Assembly (NCBI RefSeq): GCF_021390475.1
Contig: NZ_JAJUWS010000026.1
Coordinates: forward strand, 1 to 64,000
Origin: Streptomyces sp. ST2-7A
Lineage (GTDB): Bacteria; Actinomycetota; Actinomycetes; Streptomycetales; Streptomycetaceae
DNA length: 64,000 bases
Direction of reading: 5' to 3'
In this document: piece by piece, positions 43,647 to 51,930 of the stretch
How the letters are laid out: each line of letters opens with the position of its first letter
Position numbering within the stretch: position 1 is the first letter of the stretch
Translations under genes and position numbers: made by a program
Notes under the pieces: generated by a model
Seen by the model: the letters and a program-made list of their open reading frames with translations, nothing else
Database searches by the model: none
What the model was told of the DNA's origin: nothing

Positions 43647-43893
43647 GGGTCGGGGTTGTCGGTGATCCCGACGAGTGGGAGGGCTCGTTCGAGCTGGTCG
43701 CGGAGTGTCCGGGTGGTCTTGGCGATGTTGGCGGCTCCGAGGGTTTTGAGCAGGCCGATGGCGAGGTTGCGGAAGGTGGCCATGGCGCGGGGTCCGGTGT
43801 CGGTGTGGAGGGTGGAGGCGTCCTCGGCGTAGGTCACGTCTCTGACGTGGTGCAGGGCTTCGATGCGCCAGTGGCCACGGACGGCCCCTCGTG
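43634..43893 (-). pseudogene. ISAs1-family transposase, C-terminal remnant
   Basis: In one frame this reads RGAVRGHWRIEALHHVRDVT, YAEDASTLHTDTGPRAMATF and RNLAIGLLKTLGAANIAKTT, the C-terminus of ISAs1/H-repeat transposases. The N-terminal three quarters are missing. The right end coincides with a TIR-like sequence, and the left break at about 43893 falls within a 10-base inverted repeat (CCTCGTGAGA / TCTCACGAGG, 43887-43942). Confidence 0.8.
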
Positions 43894-43934
43894 AGACATG
43901 GTGCGGTCCACGCCGCGCCGGACGGCGCCACCTC

Positions 43935-44490
43935 TCACGAGGACCGCGGCTCCCGGGCCGCCGGCAGGTCCCCGGGACCGAGGGCGGCGGCCGGCCCGGA
44001 ACAGCTCACCCCCGACCGCACCACCGCGACGAGTGGCACCGGCTCGTCCGTCACCGCGGCCCGGTGCCGCTGGAGCGCCAGCAGGTCGTGCTCGTCGAAC
44101 GGCGCGTTCTCCAGCCACTTCACCGAACCGAGAAGGAGCAGGCGTTGGGCCACGGGTTCCCGGTCGGCGCCCACCAGGTCGATCTCCACGTCGTTGCTGC
44201 GGGTCCAGTACCCGCCGACCACGGGCGCGGTTGGCACCTCCCCAACGGGCAGCAGCCGGACCAGCGCCTCCCGCACCAGGGGCTCCACGGGCCCGGCCGC
44301 GCAGACTCGTCCCCTGCCGCCGGATCCGTGCCGGCACCAGGTCGCCGCGGGTCCGTTCGATCTCCGGGAGGTGCGGGCCGAGGAATTGGAGCCAGAAGCG
44401 CAGGTAGGGGTCGGCGACCCGGTAACGGCGTTCCTTCGAGGGGCGCAGCGACACCGGCAGTTCCGCGCTCCCACAGCCGTCCTGTGCCGC
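43935..44490 (-). pseudogene. DUF234-type ATPase, C-terminal remnant, frameshifted
   Basis: One frame gives LPVSLRPSKERRYRVADPYL and RFWLQFLGPHLPEIERTRGD. A second frame continues with LVREALVRLLPVGEVPTAPV and VGGYWTRSNDVEIDLVGADR, then KWLENAPFDEHDLLALQRHR. Together they match the C-terminal DUF234 region of the archaeal-type ATPase family. The AAA+ part is absent, so this is a relic. Confidence 0.75.
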
Positions 44491-44532
44491 ACCCGTCCGC
44501 TGACGTTGTTGCCAACTGCCGTCACACATCAC

Positions 44533-44566
44533 AGAGGCCCCGCCATTCACAACCGGCGGGGCCTCT
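44533..44566. terminator. Strong hairpin
   Basis: AGAGGCCCCGCC (44533-44544) pairs perfectly with GGCGGGGCCTCT (44555-44566) around a 10-base loop. It is a likely factor-independent stop, without a long U-run, marking the edge of the transposon scar. Confidence 0.6.
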
Positions 44567-44652
44567 GCTTCACAGTCCTGACCTCCGGAGTGAACCGAGG
44601 GTGCGGCAAGTCACGGCATGGGATGCCCGTGCCTCAACTCTGCGACGCTGTC

Positions 44653-44826
44653 TCACCTCGACACGAAGGCCATCATCGTAATCATCAAAGGAATCCCGAC
44701 AAAAACCATCAAGGCGACCAGGCCAAGGATCCCAAGAGTCGCCCAGATAATCAGCCAGGACAACCTGGTGTAACGCTTCTCCTTTTCGGTCAGGGTCTTG
44801 AGCTCCGCTTCTTCCCGCGATTCCAC
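44653..44826 (-). CDS. Small membrane protein
   Basis: 57 aa from GTG at 44826 after GAGGTG. A charged N-terminus (ESREEAELKTLTEKEKRYTR) precedes one long or two short membrane helices (LSWLIIWATLGILGLVALMV, FVGIPLMITMMAFV). Not recognised. Base composition is less GC-rich than around it, which suggests separate ancestry. Confidence 0.5.
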   Translation of the reverse strand: MESREEAELKTLTEKEKRYTRLSWLIIWATLGILGLVALMVFVGIPLMITMMAFVSR

Positions 44827-44867
44827 AAGGCACCTCACTCACCGAAACATGATCGTCTCCGTCCATG

Positions 44868-45137
44868 TCACAGTAATCGAAACATCACGCTGGCCAGAGG
44901 GGAAGACCCCCCCTGTATGTGGTCAGCAAGTTGCGTTAGACCCGGTATGGTCGCACCGTCATTGTACCCCGCCGCCGTGGGTATTCGCAGACCCGACTCC
45001 CGGTTCATCACATCCGTCAGCACCAATTCGACTTGGACTCCGGTCGTATGGAGCGACTTCAACTCCACCGTCAGCCCATAAGAACCCAACGCCAAGGATG
45101 GCGGGTTAAACGCCGCGCCATTCCCTGACTCATGCAT
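44868..45137 (-). CDS. Hypothetical protein
   Basis: 89 aa. LGSYGLTVELKSLHTTGVQV and ELVLTDVMNRESGLRIPTAA look like beta strands. No ribosome site precedes ATG 45137. With the small membrane protein just downstream it forms a less GC-rich pair, cut off from its surroundings by the IS630 insertion. Confidence 0.45.
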   Translation of the reverse strand: MHESGNGAAFNPPSLALGSYGLTVELKSLHTTGVQVELVLTDVMNRESGLRIPTAAGYNDGATIPGLTQLADHIQGGSSPLASVMFRLL

Positions 45138-45214
45138 ATCGGAATAGGGAGGAAAGGGCGTGAGTGGGGGTCTCTAATTTGATCTCCGAGATTTCGCCTG
45201 GTGCTTGAGTCGCT

Positions 45215-46322
45215 TATTGGTCCGTCACTTTTCGGTGTCTCGCTCGTTGGCATGGTATGGGTGATGATTTGAGTGGGGACATGCGGAGGCTTTCGCCTGC
45301 TCAGCAGGAGGCTGTGCGGATGCGGGTGATGGCCGCGATCGACGCGGGGTTACCGGTGGCCGAGGTGGCGAGGGTATTCGGGGTGTCGACCAAGTCGGTC
45401 GGTCGGTGGAGGGCTCGTCGTGATGGCGGTGGGGCGGAGGCGTTGCGGTCCGGAAAACCCGGCCGGAAAGTCGGATCGTGTCGTTTTCTGTCGGAGAGCG
45501 AGGAGGCCGCCGTCCGGCAGGCCATCATCGACTATCGCCCTGAGCAGCTCGGCCTCGGTGGAATGCTGTGGACGACGAGGAAGGTCAACGAATTTCTGCA
45601 CCGGCATTTCGGAGTACGGTTCTCCCACGGCGGGTTGTGCAAGTTGATGGATCGGATGGGGTTGTCGTTCCAGCGGCCCGACCGCAGGGCCCGGGAGGCC
45701 GACCCCGCCTCCATCGAGGAGTGGACACGCACCACCTATCCGGCGATCCGGGCCCGCGCGGCGGCCGAGAACGCCCTGGTCATGTTCGCCGATCAGGTCG
45801 GGATCCGCTCCGATCAGGTTTCCGGCCGCACCCGGGGGGAGCGGGGGAAGACCCCGATCGTGGCTCGAACCGGACAGCGGTACGGCGTGAACGCGATGTC
45901 GGTGATCTCCACTCGGGGCACCATGCACTTCACTGTATTCGCCGACCGTTTCGCCGCCGCTACCTGCATCACCTTCCTCAAGCGGGTGATCGGCAATTTT
46001 CCCGAACAGAAAATTCACCTGATCGTGGACCGGCACCCCGTTCTCCGCTCCAAAAAAGTGAACACATGGGTCGCCGAGCACACCGCCTCCATCGAGCTGC
46101 ACTTCCTGCCGCCCTACGCACCGCACCTCAACCCCGACGAACTCGTCAACGCCGACCTCAAACGCCAACTCGCCGACAAGGTCATCGACAACCGGGCTCA
46201 ATTGGAGGCATCAACCCGCAGCATCCTCCGCGGAATCCAGAAATTCCCCGCCCGCGTCAGGGGATACTTCCGGGCCTCATACACCAGATACGCGGCAGAC
46301 ATCATTTAGTGACAGATCAATA
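45215..46322 (+). mobile_element. IS630-family insertion sequence, complete
   Basis: Ends are TTGGTCCGTCAC (from 45217) and its inverse GTGACAGATCAA (to 46320), imperfect terminal repeats flanked by TA at 45215 and 46321. TA target duplication is the rule for IS630. One intact transposase gene fills the element, so it may be active. It lies in a less GC-rich intergenic stretch. Confidence 0.88.
45257..46309 (+). CDS. IS630-family transposase
   Basis: 350 aa. The N-terminal helix-turn-helix is VAEVARVFGVSTKSVGRWRA. The DDE catalytic domain shows LVMFADQVGIRSD (first D), IHLIVDRHPVLRSKK (second D) and LPPYAPHLNPDELVNADLKR (E). IS630/Tc1-type enzymes cut and paste at TA. The frame is intact, with no programmed shift. 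Confidence 0.93.
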   Translation: MGDDLSGDMRRLSPAQQEAVRMRVMAAIDAGLPVAEVARVFGVSTKSVGRWRARRDGGGAEALRSGKPGRKVGSCRFLSESEEAAVRQAIIDYRPEQLGLGGMLWTTRKVNEFLHRHFGVRFSHGGLCKLMDRMGLSFQRPDRRAREADPASIEEWTRTTYPAIRARAAAENALVMFADQVGIRSDQVSGRTRGERGKTPIVARTGQRYGVNAMSVISTRGTMHFTVFADRFAAATCITFLKRVIGNFPEQKIHLIVDRHPVLRSKKVNTWVAEHTASIELHFLPPYAPHLNPDELVNADLKRQLADKVIDNRAQLEASTRSILRGIQKFPARVRGYFRASYTRYAADII

Positions 46323-46537
46323 ATTTTTTGCAATCAGGTTTCTTTTTGATTCCCTCTTGGGGTGTCATTGGTCCAATCTCGTAAATCAAGAATCTTCGTT
46401 TCTTCGTGGTGCCGGTGAAAATTGTAGTTCGCCGTTGGCAGACAGGGAAGATCGCGGAAGGACTGGCCAACTACGCTCAGGTTATGTCAACGTGGACAGC
46501 CTTCCCGGAGTTTCTCGGTTGGGAGAGGTGATGGCCT
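46323..46537. other. Less GC-rich intergenic region right of the IS630
   Basis: This stretch contains T-runs (AATTTTTTGC, TTCTTTTTGATT) and no coding frame. It probably carries the promoter of the gene at 46538, now partly separated from its old upstream sequence by the IS insertion. Confidence 0.4.
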
Positions 46538-46891
46538 GTGGTGGCGGTTCCCGGAGGTTCTGCTTTTCGTGTCGCGGTGGAGGGTTTGCGGCGGCGTGAG
46601 TGGCGGCTCGGTGCGGGGCGGGCGGGGGTGGTGATGGAGCAGTTCTCTGCTGATGATTTCCATCTCGTGGTGGATGATCGGGCCGACGTACACGTCAATT
46701 CCAAGGATGGCTGTTTCTATCTCGATTGGTTCCCCCTCGGGTGCCCCGGTGCCGAGGGGGAGGGGTGGAGGATTGCTGTCACGGGAACGGCCACGGTGCC
46801 CGGCTACCACATCTCCTTCGGTGTGCAGGCACCGGCCGATGTCGTGGCCGTCGCTGTGGCGCGGGTGCTGGAGACCTCCCGCCGTCTGTGA
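46538..46891 (+). CDS. Hypothetical protein, possibly DUF317-related
   Basis: 117 aa. WRIAVTGTATVPGYHISFGV and APADVVAVAVARVLE recall the end of a DUF317 repeat; the first half (MEQFSADDFHLVVDDRADVH) does not. Assignment is weak. It opens a + strand group that ends at the large hairpin (48138-48205). Confidence 0.5.
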   Translation: MVAVPGGSAFRVAVEGLRRREWRLGAGRAGVVMEQFSADDFHLVVDDRADVHVNSKDGCFYLDWFPLGCPGAEGEGWRIAVTGTATVPGYHISFGVQAPADVVAVAVARVLETSRRL

Positions 46892-46999
46892 GGAAACCGG
46901 CCCGGACGGCGGGGTTTTCAATACTCCTATGTCGCGTGGCGGTGGCTGCGCGGAAAGCTGCTGTGGCTTCGCTTTTCCTCGTACAAGGAGGCTCGGTCC

Positions 47000-47290
47000 G
47001 TGACGCCCTCGGAGATGACCGTCGGTGAACTCATCGCTCGCCTGTCCGCCTGCGACCGGAACGCTGTGGTGCGGCAGGCGATGAACCCGTTCTTTCCCAT
47101 GGCCCACCGCCTCGACCAAGTTCTCCAGGCCACCGATGGAGCGGGCCGGCCGGTGGTCTACCTGGCCGAGGGCCCGGAGGTGGACACCCGGCTCGGCCAC
47201 CTGCCACCGGAGGTCGCCGTCGCCCTGACCTGGCAGGAACCCGTCCAGCCCCCGCCACGCCGCTGGCGCCGCACCGCCGGCGGCCGGTAG
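47000..47290 (+). CDS. Hypothetical small protein
   Basis: 96 aa from GTG at 47000 with AGGAGG. MTVGELIARLSACDRNAVVR resembles the start of small proteins that form a beta-alpha unit with LPPEVAVALTWQEP. Not recognised. The DUF317 gene follows after 28 bases. Confidence 0.55.
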   Translation: MTPSEMTVGELIARLSACDRNAVVRQAMNPFFPMAHRLDQVLQATDGAGRPVVYLAEGPEVDTRLGHLPPEVAVALTWQEPVQPPPRRWRRTAGGR

Positions 47291-47318
47291 ACCCCGCATC
47301 GGCTCCCCGGAGGCGCCC

Positions 47319-48125
47319 CTGTATCCCGACCCTCCCCTCGACCCGTCCACTCCCAACTCCTCCGGGCCCGTCCACCGGGTCGGGCCCCGGCACCTGGCCG
47401 GTGATGACGGGCGCCCTTACGACGCCGTCGCCGACACCCTCACCGAGCTGGGCTGGAGAGGACTGACGCTCGTGCGGGGTCGCCGGGAACCGCAGGAGAC
47501 ACCGGAGGACCGGCAGGTGGTGCGCAGCACCGTTCTGCACATCGGCCCCGACGCCCTGCGGTGGGCCCAGTGGCTCCTGCCGGACGAGCCGTTCCACCTC
47601 GGCGGCCTGCCGATCTCCTGGCAGATCAGCGCCCGTGCCCACCCCGACGGACTCGCCGGCTGGTCGGCGTACTTCACCCCCGAGGTTCCCGGGGAGGTTC
47701 TGGCGGACTTCCTCACCGCCCTCGATGCCCGCGAGCAGCCCACCGTGCCCTTGGCGGACCCCGAGGCGGTCCTGCGGGCTGCCACCGCCCGGGGCTGGCT
47801 GCGCGACATCGACCGGCCCGGGGCGGGGGCGATGGATCCCACCTTCACCGGTCACCTCCACCTGGGCGGGGTACCGCCCCTGATCCAGGACGCCGACCCG
47901 CGCACCCTGCTCTCCGAAGGAGGGGAGGACAGCCCGTCCGGATGGCAGGCATGGGCCGAGCCCACTCCGGGCGAGGGGTACCTGTGGGCCGCATCCTTCT
48001 CCTCCGGGGTACCGCACGACCTCGTCGCCGCCTTCGCCGCATCCCTCGCCTCCACCGCACCACTCCTGCGCCGGGTCCTGCCCGACAGCACCCGCGACCG
48101 GCTCCTGCGACCCCCGCTCGACTGA
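47319..48125 (+). CDS. DUF317 domain protein (third of three), CTG start
   Basis: 268 aa. The conserved opening VHRVGPRHLAGDDGRPYDAV lies upstream of every ATG, GTG or TTG in the frame. CTG at 47319 stands five bases after GGAGG and is the best start. Two DUF317 repeats end in PGEVLADFLTALDAREQP and PHDLVAAFAASLASTAPLLR. Relatives are at 18400-19221 and 42410-43276. Confidence 0.78.
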   Translation: MYPDPPLDPSTPNSSGPVHRVGPRHLAGDDGRPYDAVADTLTELGWRGLTLVRGRREPQETPEDRQVVRSTVLHIGPDALRWAQWLLPDEPFHLGGLPISWQISARAHPDGLAGWSAYFTPEVPGEVLADFLTALDAREQPTVPLADPEAVLRAATARGWLRDIDRPGAGAMDPTFTGHLHLGGVPPLIQDADPRTLLSEGGEDSPSGWQAWAEPTPGEGYLWAASFSSGVPHDLVAAFAASLASTAPLLRRVLPDSTRDRLLRPPLD

Positions 48126-48137
48126 CTTTTTCCCCTT

Positions 48138-48205
48138 GTCCGCCGCAACAGCGCCGCGCCCGACCTCCTCTTCAGGAGGTTGGGCGCGGCGCTGTTGCGG
48201 CGGAC
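48138..48205. terminator. Very long hairpin, probable terminator
   Basis: The arms 48138-48169 and 48174-48205 pair over 32 bases with one G-U wobble and a CTTC loop. It starts 13 bases after the DUF317 stop. A run of T/C lies left of it and A/G right of it, so it could act on transcripts from either side. The - strand transfer genes end on its right. Confidence 0.8.
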
Positions 48206-48747
48206 GGAAAAGGGATCCTGTGGTGGGAGGGGGTGCCAGGGGCCGAGGCTCGCCCGGGTGAGGGCTTTCCGGAGGTGCCGGTCGACCGGTCGGAGGAACC
48301 GGAGGGAACCATCAGTGGGTTCTCTTCACCGATGGCGGTCTGTGTGATGACGCTCGCCTGGTCTCGGCGGAGAGAGCCGGTAGTTGACACCGCCTCTCGC
48401 CCCCGAGCCACAGGGAAGGTGCCCGGTGGGCGGTGACCCCGACGGCGGTGCTGCCGCCGGAGAGTCGGCGCTCCGGGCAGGCTGTCGTGGCCTCGAAGAT
48501 CCGGTCGGTGGCCCGGGGGCGCCTTGGCGATGGTGTCGCTGTACATCTCCCGGGTGAGTTTCGCGTCGCTGGCGCCTGTGTGAGCGAAGGTGACCTCCGC
48601 CTTGTGCGGGAAGCGGGGACTCCCGCCCGTGGTCGCACCGTCGAGTTCGTTCAGCGCGGGGCAGCCGAGAGCGGTGGCGACGCGAACTCGCAGGGGGAGA
48701 GGCCCCTTGCGCTGGACAGGGGTAGCGCGGTGCGGCTCGGGACGGGG
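48206..48747. other. Gene-poor stretch with possible coding relic
   Basis: No intact gene is seen. On the - strand one frame reads LNELDGATTGGSPRFPHKAE then VTFAHTGASDAKLTREMYSD near 48520-48660. It looks coding but has no recognisable ends, so it may be a decayed gene. Confidence 0.4.
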
Positions 48748-49191
48748 TCAGTGGCCGAGGTGGCGCAGGCAGTCCTCGAAGGTGGCGTGCGTGACGTCCG
48801 CGGGTCCGGCATGTCGGTTGTACCAGGCGGTATCCAGACGCTCCTCGTGCTGCTGGTGGCCGGCTCGGCACCGCAGTTGGATCCGGTCGTCGGTGGAGAG
48901 GACGAGCCAATCCCGATACGCCCCGCATCCAGCGCAGGTGACGACCTGCTGGTCGAGGACAAGCGGCCACGGCCAGGGCATCATCCGGCCGCCGAGCTGG
49001 GCGGGTCCGGGAATCCGCAGCTCCGGGGGAGGGAAGTCGTCCACCATCGGCATCGGCTCCTCCGATCGGGGGGCGGGCTCGGTCGGGGTGTCCTCCGGCG
49101 GCACGGCCCCGCCCGACCCCCTGGCCGGGCGGGGGAGCGGACGCCGGAGGCCGGTGGTCTCCTTCACCCGGCGACGTATGCGGTGCACCAC
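48748..49191 (-). CDS. Conserved hypothetical protein with zinc-ribbon-like Cys
   Basis: 147 aa. The C-terminal half VTCAGCGAYRDWLVLSTDD, then LRCRAGHQQHEERLDTAWYN and FEDCLRHLGH, carries CxxC and C..GH pairs that could bind zinc. Proteins of this form are frequent on actinobacterial elements. The N-terminal 50 residues are Pro/Arg-rich, and a later start (MPMVDDFPPPELR) is possible. Confidence 0.62.
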   Translation of the reverse strand: MVHRIRRRVKETTGLRRPLPRPARGSGGAVPPEDTPTEPAPRSEEPMPMVDDFPPPELRIPGPAQLGGRMMPWPWPLVLDQQVVTCAGCGAYRDWLVLSTDDRIQLRCRAGHQQHEERLDTAWYNRHAGPADVTHATFEDCLRHLGH

Positions 49192-49203
49192 CCTGGTCCT
49201 CCC

Positions 49204-50955
49204 TCATCTCGTCCTGCGCGTCCGATGAGCATGTTCCGAGCCCCCGACCCGCTTCAATTCACCCGACCCATAATCATTTTCGGCCCGGCCGGGCGGCCTC
49301 GTCGTGCTGCGCGTTGGTCGGTCACGTTTCCCGGGCGGCGGGGCGTGTGGTGGGTGGGGGCGTCGGCGGGGAGGTCGGCGGTGTGGCGCAGACGCCAGGT
49401 CAGGACGTCGCTGAGGGAGTGTGCGCTGGCCAACTCCCGTTGTCCGGCGGCGTCGGTGAGCAGGGTGGCGGGGTCGTGGGGGGTGGTTTCGAGGTCGGTG
49501 AGGGTGGCGGCCAGGGCGGGCCAGCCGGGTTCGGCGAGGATGCGCTCGGCCACCTCCGGCAGAGCACGGCGCAGCACGGCCGCCTGGCGGCGCTGGACAG
49601 GGCGGGGCAGATGTCGGCCGCGGTGGCGGAGGGCGCCCAGTGGGCCGGGGGCTGCGGCGCGGTAGGCGGCGCGCAGGTGGTCGGCGGCCTGGTGTGCGGC
49701 GGCGGGCGTGCCGGTGGGCGGTGGTGGTGATCAGGAAGAACAGCATGTCGATGACCATCGCGGTGGTGGCGCCGTCCTCCCCGCGGCCCAGCGCGGGGCC
49801 GGCGTGGATCAGTTCCCGGGCGGCTCGGCGCAGCGCCCGGTCATGGCCGCGTTCGGCGCGAATGTGAGAGCGGGAGGCCCGCTCGAACGCGCGGGCCGCT
49901 TCGTGCAGGGCGTGGCGGGTGTGGGCGGCGGAGGTGAGGGCGAGGGCGTCCAGGACCTCACCGGTGGCGGCGATGTGCGCGGCGACCACGGCGTCCGGGC
50001 CGTGCTCGATGACCACCACCGCTTTCCGCGCGGCCGTCGTCGCCCGGCGGCGGGCGCCGGCCGGGTCGCCGGGTGCGGGGGAGGGGCCCGTGCGAGGGTC
50101 GGCGGGCGGGTCGTGGTGGGTGGTCCAGCGTTCCCGGATGCGGGGCAGGGAGAGGTCGGGGGCCAGCCGTGCGCCGGCGTAGAAGACCGGCTCGCCGTCC
50201 TTGTTCCGGTCCCCGGCCAGGGCCACCTTGTAACCCAGCAGGTCACCGGAAGGCGCCACACGTCGGCGGATCAACAGACCGGCGGCGGCCAATCGCTCGA
50301 AGAACTCCTCCTCACCCCACGCCCCGGCCACCGCACCCCGCACCGCCTCGCGCAACTCCTCCCGGGCCGTGCGCTCCCGGCCCTGGCGCCGGGCCTTGTG
50401 ACGCTCGGCGCTGGTGGGCCGCTGCGCCGCGGTGCCGTCACCTTGGTTGAGGCGACGCAGCCCCAATTCCACCTCCAGCGTTCGAGCCCGGTTCTGGACG
50501 CGGACGGCATCGTTGTGGAGGTGGGGTTTGTAGCCGTCCTCGCGCGCCAGGGTGGCGACGATGTGGATGTGGTCCTCGGCGTGCCGTACGGCCACCCATC
50601 GGCACCCCGCACCACTCTGCTCGGGATCATCGATACCGGCGGCGGCGACCATGCTGCGGGCGATGTCACCCCACTCCTCGTCCGTCAGGACGCGGTCCTC
50701 GGCGGCGTTGCGCACCGACAGGTGCCACACGTGCTTCCTCGGCCGGTCGGAGGCGTCGAGGTTCTCGATCGGCTGGTCGAGGAGTCGCTGGAGCTGTTTG
50801 AGGGTGGCGTTCCCCTCTCGGCCGGGATCGGGGGCGTTGTGGTCCCAGGAAGCGACCAGGTGGGGGTCGGTGTGCTCCTCGAACTTCCCCGGCCCGTACA
50901 GGTAGTGCAGGAGACCGAGCGTGCGCTGCCCGCGCTTGTGGATCCTGGGGATCAT
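49204..50955 (-). CDS. MobA/VirD2-type relaxase with frameshifted C-terminus
   Basis: It nicks oriT and pilots the strand through the channel. MIPRIHKRGQRTLGLLHYLY supplies candidate catalytic Tyr; WVAVRHAEDHIHIVATLARE is the three-His metal motif. The N-terminal 400 residues look intact. From about 49710 the frame turns into Arg/Pro-rich nonsense, while another frame carries AHQAADHLRAAYRAAAPGPL and LRRALPEVAERILAEPGW (to 49254), the expected C-terminus. A single-base shift near 49697-49720 in a GCC-rich run explains it. The relaxase domain may still work. Confidence 0.85.
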   Translation of the reverse strand: MIPRIHKRGQRTLGLLHYLYGPGKFEEHTDPHLVASWDHNAPDPGREGNATLKQLQRLLDQPIENLDASDRPRKHVWHLSVRNAAEDRVLTDEEWGDIARSMVAAAGIDDPEQSGAGCRWVAVRHAEDHIHIVATLAREDGYKPHLHNDAVRVQNRARTLEVELGLRRLNQGDGTAAQRPTSAERHKARRQGRERTAREELREAVRGAVAGAWGEEEFFERLAAAGLLIRRRVAPSGDLLGYKVALAGDRNKDGEPVFYAGARLAPDLSLPRIRERWTTHHDPPADPRTGPSPAPGDPAGARRRATTAARKAVVVIEHGPDAVVAAHIAATGEVLDALALTSAAHTRHALHEAARAFERASRSHIRAERGHDRALRRAARELIHAGPALGRGEDGATTAMVIDMLFFLITTTAHRHARRRTPGRRPPARRLPRRSPRPTGRPPPPRPTSAPPCPAPPGGRAAPCSAGGGRAHPRRTRLARPGRHPHRPRNHPPRPRHPAHRRRRTTGVGQRTLPQRRPDLASAPHRRPPRRRPHPPHAPPPGKRDRPTRSTTRPPGRAENDYGSGELKRVGGSEHAHRTRRTR

Positions 50956-50959
50956 GCCG

Positions 50960-51649
50960 CTACGGCTCCCGGTCCCGCTGGAGAAGTTGATCGGTGGCGT
51001 GCTGGACCCGCCGGACGGCTCGTTCGGTGGCCGCGAGAACCGCGTCGAGTTCCGGTGGACGGGCTCCGGAGTTGACCGCGCGGGCGACCTGATTGAGGTT
51101 GTTGCCGACCCGGCCGAGGTGACGGCGGGCGGCGAACAGTTCGGCGACCAGTTCTCGTTCCCCGGCGATCGTGCTCGCGGTCCGGTCGAGGTCGCGTGCG
51201 GCGCCGAGGGCCGCTCGGGCGAGGAAACCGGCGACAGTGAGACCGGCGGTTTTGGCTCCGGCGCTCACGAGTGCGAGTTCCTCGTCACTGAAGCGGGTGG
51301 TGCGAACATGAGGACGCTGACGGCGTTGGTACTTGCGACGTCTTGTCCGAGGTGGCGGGTCGACGGGGAGGGGAGCAGCGGGCTCACCGTTTCCGCCTTC
51401 TCCTTGTCGTCGCGATCCGCCCTCGGTCGAGGCTTCCTCGTCAGGCGTCCCCCGGCGCCGGACGCTTCCCTGCGCCGAGGGGGCAGGGGAACCCTTGGAT
51501 ACTCCGCCCGGGGCGGAGTATCCAAGTGGATAACTTGCTCCGCCGGTGGCCGGGGTGGGGTGTTCCGGCGCGGGGGAGGGGATCGGGTTCGTCCCCGTTG
51601 AAATGCTCCGGGTGATGGGGCCATCCGCGAGGTGGGTGGGGTGGGCCAT
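50960..51649 (-). CDS. mobC: MobC-family relaxosome protein
   Basis: 229 aa from ATG at 51649 with AAGGAAAA upstream. The C-terminal half has the MobC pattern: RTTRFSDEELALVSAGAKTA, GLTVAGFLARAALGAARDLD and LFAARRHLGRVGNNLNQVAR. It binds oriT DNA and helps the relaxase. The N-terminal 110 residues are low-complexity, and their DNA holds a 33-base palindrome (51494-51526). The relaxase starts four bases after the stop. Confidence 0.87.
   Translation of the reverse strand: MAHPTHLADGPITRSISTGTNPIPSPAPEHPTPATGGASYPLGYSAPGGVSKGSPAPSAQGSVRRRGTPDEEASTEGGSRRQGEGGNGEPAAPLPVDPPPRTRRRKYQRRQRPHVRTTRFSDEELALVSAGAKTAGLTVAGFLARAALGAARDLDRTASTIAGERELVAELFAARRHLGRVGNNLNQVARAVNSGARPPELDAVLAATERAVRRVQHATDQLLQRDREP
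51494..51531. promoter_or_regulatory. oriT: Candidate oriT palindrome inside mobC
   Basis: CTTGGATACTCCGCCC (51494-51509) and its exact inverse (51511-51526) flank a single G. ATCCA-AG-TGGAT (51520-51531) overlaps it as a second palindrome. Such nested inverted repeats beside mobilisation genes are typical of transfer origins. It lies in the unstructured N-terminal part of mobC, where the protein sequence is free to vary. The nick site cannot be assigned. Confidence 0.5.
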
Positions 51650-51738
51650 GGCGTTTTCCTTCGTGGAGGGGGTGGTGGCCCGGCATCGTGCCGGGCCACC
51701 CGTAGGGTCCTGTGGGGCTTCGGATCGGTGCGGTGTGT

Positions 51739-51930
51739 TCAGCCGCACTCGGGGCATCGTTCGAGGTGGCCGTTGAGGGCCCTGGCCATCCGGGCCCTGG
51801 TCGAGGCGGCGTGCTTCGCGCTGGACTTCGCCGATGGCTTGCCGGCGTGTTGCCGGGCGTGGGCGCTCAGGTAGCCGATCTCCCGCTCGTACTCCTCGCG
51901 CAGGCTCGCGAATCGGGGACAGGTCCTCAT
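51739..51930 (-). CDS. Small hypothetical protein
   Basis: 63 aa, ATG at 51930 overlapping the DUF2637 stop (ATGA). EEYEREIGYLSAHARQHAGK and a C-terminal HLERCPECG (single CxxC). It may bind metal as a dimer. Function unknown; it stands between the DUF2637 and mobC genes. Confidence 0.55.
   Translation of the reverse strand: MRTCPRFASLREEYEREIGYLSAHARQHAGKPSAKSSAKHAASTRARMARALNGHLERCPECG

Noticed and set aside
48326..49207. Long - strand frame of about 290 codons
   Set aside because: Another frame at 48748-49191 holds the plausible Cys-containing protein; the longer frame is Arg/Pro-rich and has no recognisable motif.
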